From the NCBI RefSeq assembly GCF_003330725.1, contig NZ_CP030840.1, positions 1,984,001-2,048,000 on the forward strand: a DNA stretch of 64,000 bases, read 5' to 3'. This document shows positions 63,989 through 64,000 of this stretch, in pieces (positions within the stretch are counted from its first letter, which is position 1; the number at the start of each line of letters is the position of its first letter). A program made the position numbers and the translations under genes. The notes beneath the pieces were generated by a model. It saw only the letters and a list, made by a program, of their open reading frames with translations, searched no databases and was not told the origin of the DNA. This DNA comes from Acidisarcina polymorpha (lineage in GTDB: Bacteria; Acidobacteriota; Terriglobia; Terriglobales; Acidobacteriaceae).

Positions 63989-64000
63989 AACTCCTCTTTT
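63985..64000 (+). CDS. start of a further gene in the exopolysaccharide operon (partial)
   Basis: ATG at 63985 overlaps the GT26 stop as ATGA, with AGG upstream, and reads MKLLF before the window ends. The overlap pattern of this operon makes a real gene likely; its function cannot be seen. Confidence 0.5.

Overview
The window looks like a chromosomal segment of a soil-type Acidobacteriota (Terriglobia, Terriglobus/Granulicella/Edaphobacter-like). This is an inference. It rests on two very long Oar-like TonB receptors with an N-terminal carboxypeptidase-regulatory fold, a secreted S53 (pro-kumamolisin) peptidase with bacterial Ig-like repeats, a winged-helix/transmembrane regulator of the acidobacterial type, a methionine synthase split into two coupled genes, and frequent TTG/GTG starts. 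I see no rRNA, tRNA, CRISPR array, IS element or phage gene.

Left part (1-5.0 kb): an alpha/beta hydrolase and a SAM methyltransferase, then a graveyard of broken oxidoreductase pieces (two decayed medium-chain dehydrogenases and an antisense short-chain dehydrogenase fragment). Next come an intact PER-like class A beta-lactamase and a GreB-like transcript cleavage factor.

5.6-14 kb carries carbohydrate genes: an overlapping operon of glycosyltransferase, UDP-galactopyranose mutase (glf) and a GH1-like protein, a convergent GH2 glycosidase, a DUF892 ferritin-like stress protein and a GH13-type amylase interrupted by two single-base shifts.

14-24.9 kb: the S53 peptidase with 285-bp Ig repeats, a TonB receptor, and a KdpD/KdpE-like two-component pair without a kdp pump. 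25-30 kb: acetyltransferase, cation diffusion facilitator, short-chain dehydrogenases (one a fossil) and a frameshifted aldo/keto reductase.

30.3-38 kb is a methionine region: MetH in two parts (homocysteine and Zn module; folate, B12 and reactivation modules) and cystathionine beta-lyase, with an outer-membrane barrel and an orphan ABC ATPase between them. 38-45.5 kb: a secreted PLC-like phosphodiesterase, a second (frameshifted) TonB receptor divergent from its likely winged-helix/TM regulator, and a GDP-mannose 3,5-epimerase of the plant type.

45.9-64 kb leads into an exopolysaccharide locus: HPr-kinase-like protein, MFS transporter, GDPD-HEAT fusion and an OmpR-type regulator; a divergent pair of outer-membrane barrel plus monohaem cytochrome c; then one apparent operon of CuA cupredoxin, lipoprotein cytochrome c, nucleotidyltransferase-fold protein, giant SLBB export protein, Wzz, Wzx, Wzy, GT4 and GT26, continuing past the window end. 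From the nucleotidyltransferase on, nearly every junction is an ATGA/GTGA overlap. The physical linkage of CuA/cytochrome redox proteins to a Wzx/Wzy-type polysaccharide operon is the most unusual arrangement here.

A caution runs through the window. Several otherwise intact genes carry single-base shifts, mostly in short homopolymers, so some 'pseudogenes' may be sequence errors; the chimeric fossils at 2.0-3.3 kb cannot be explained that way.
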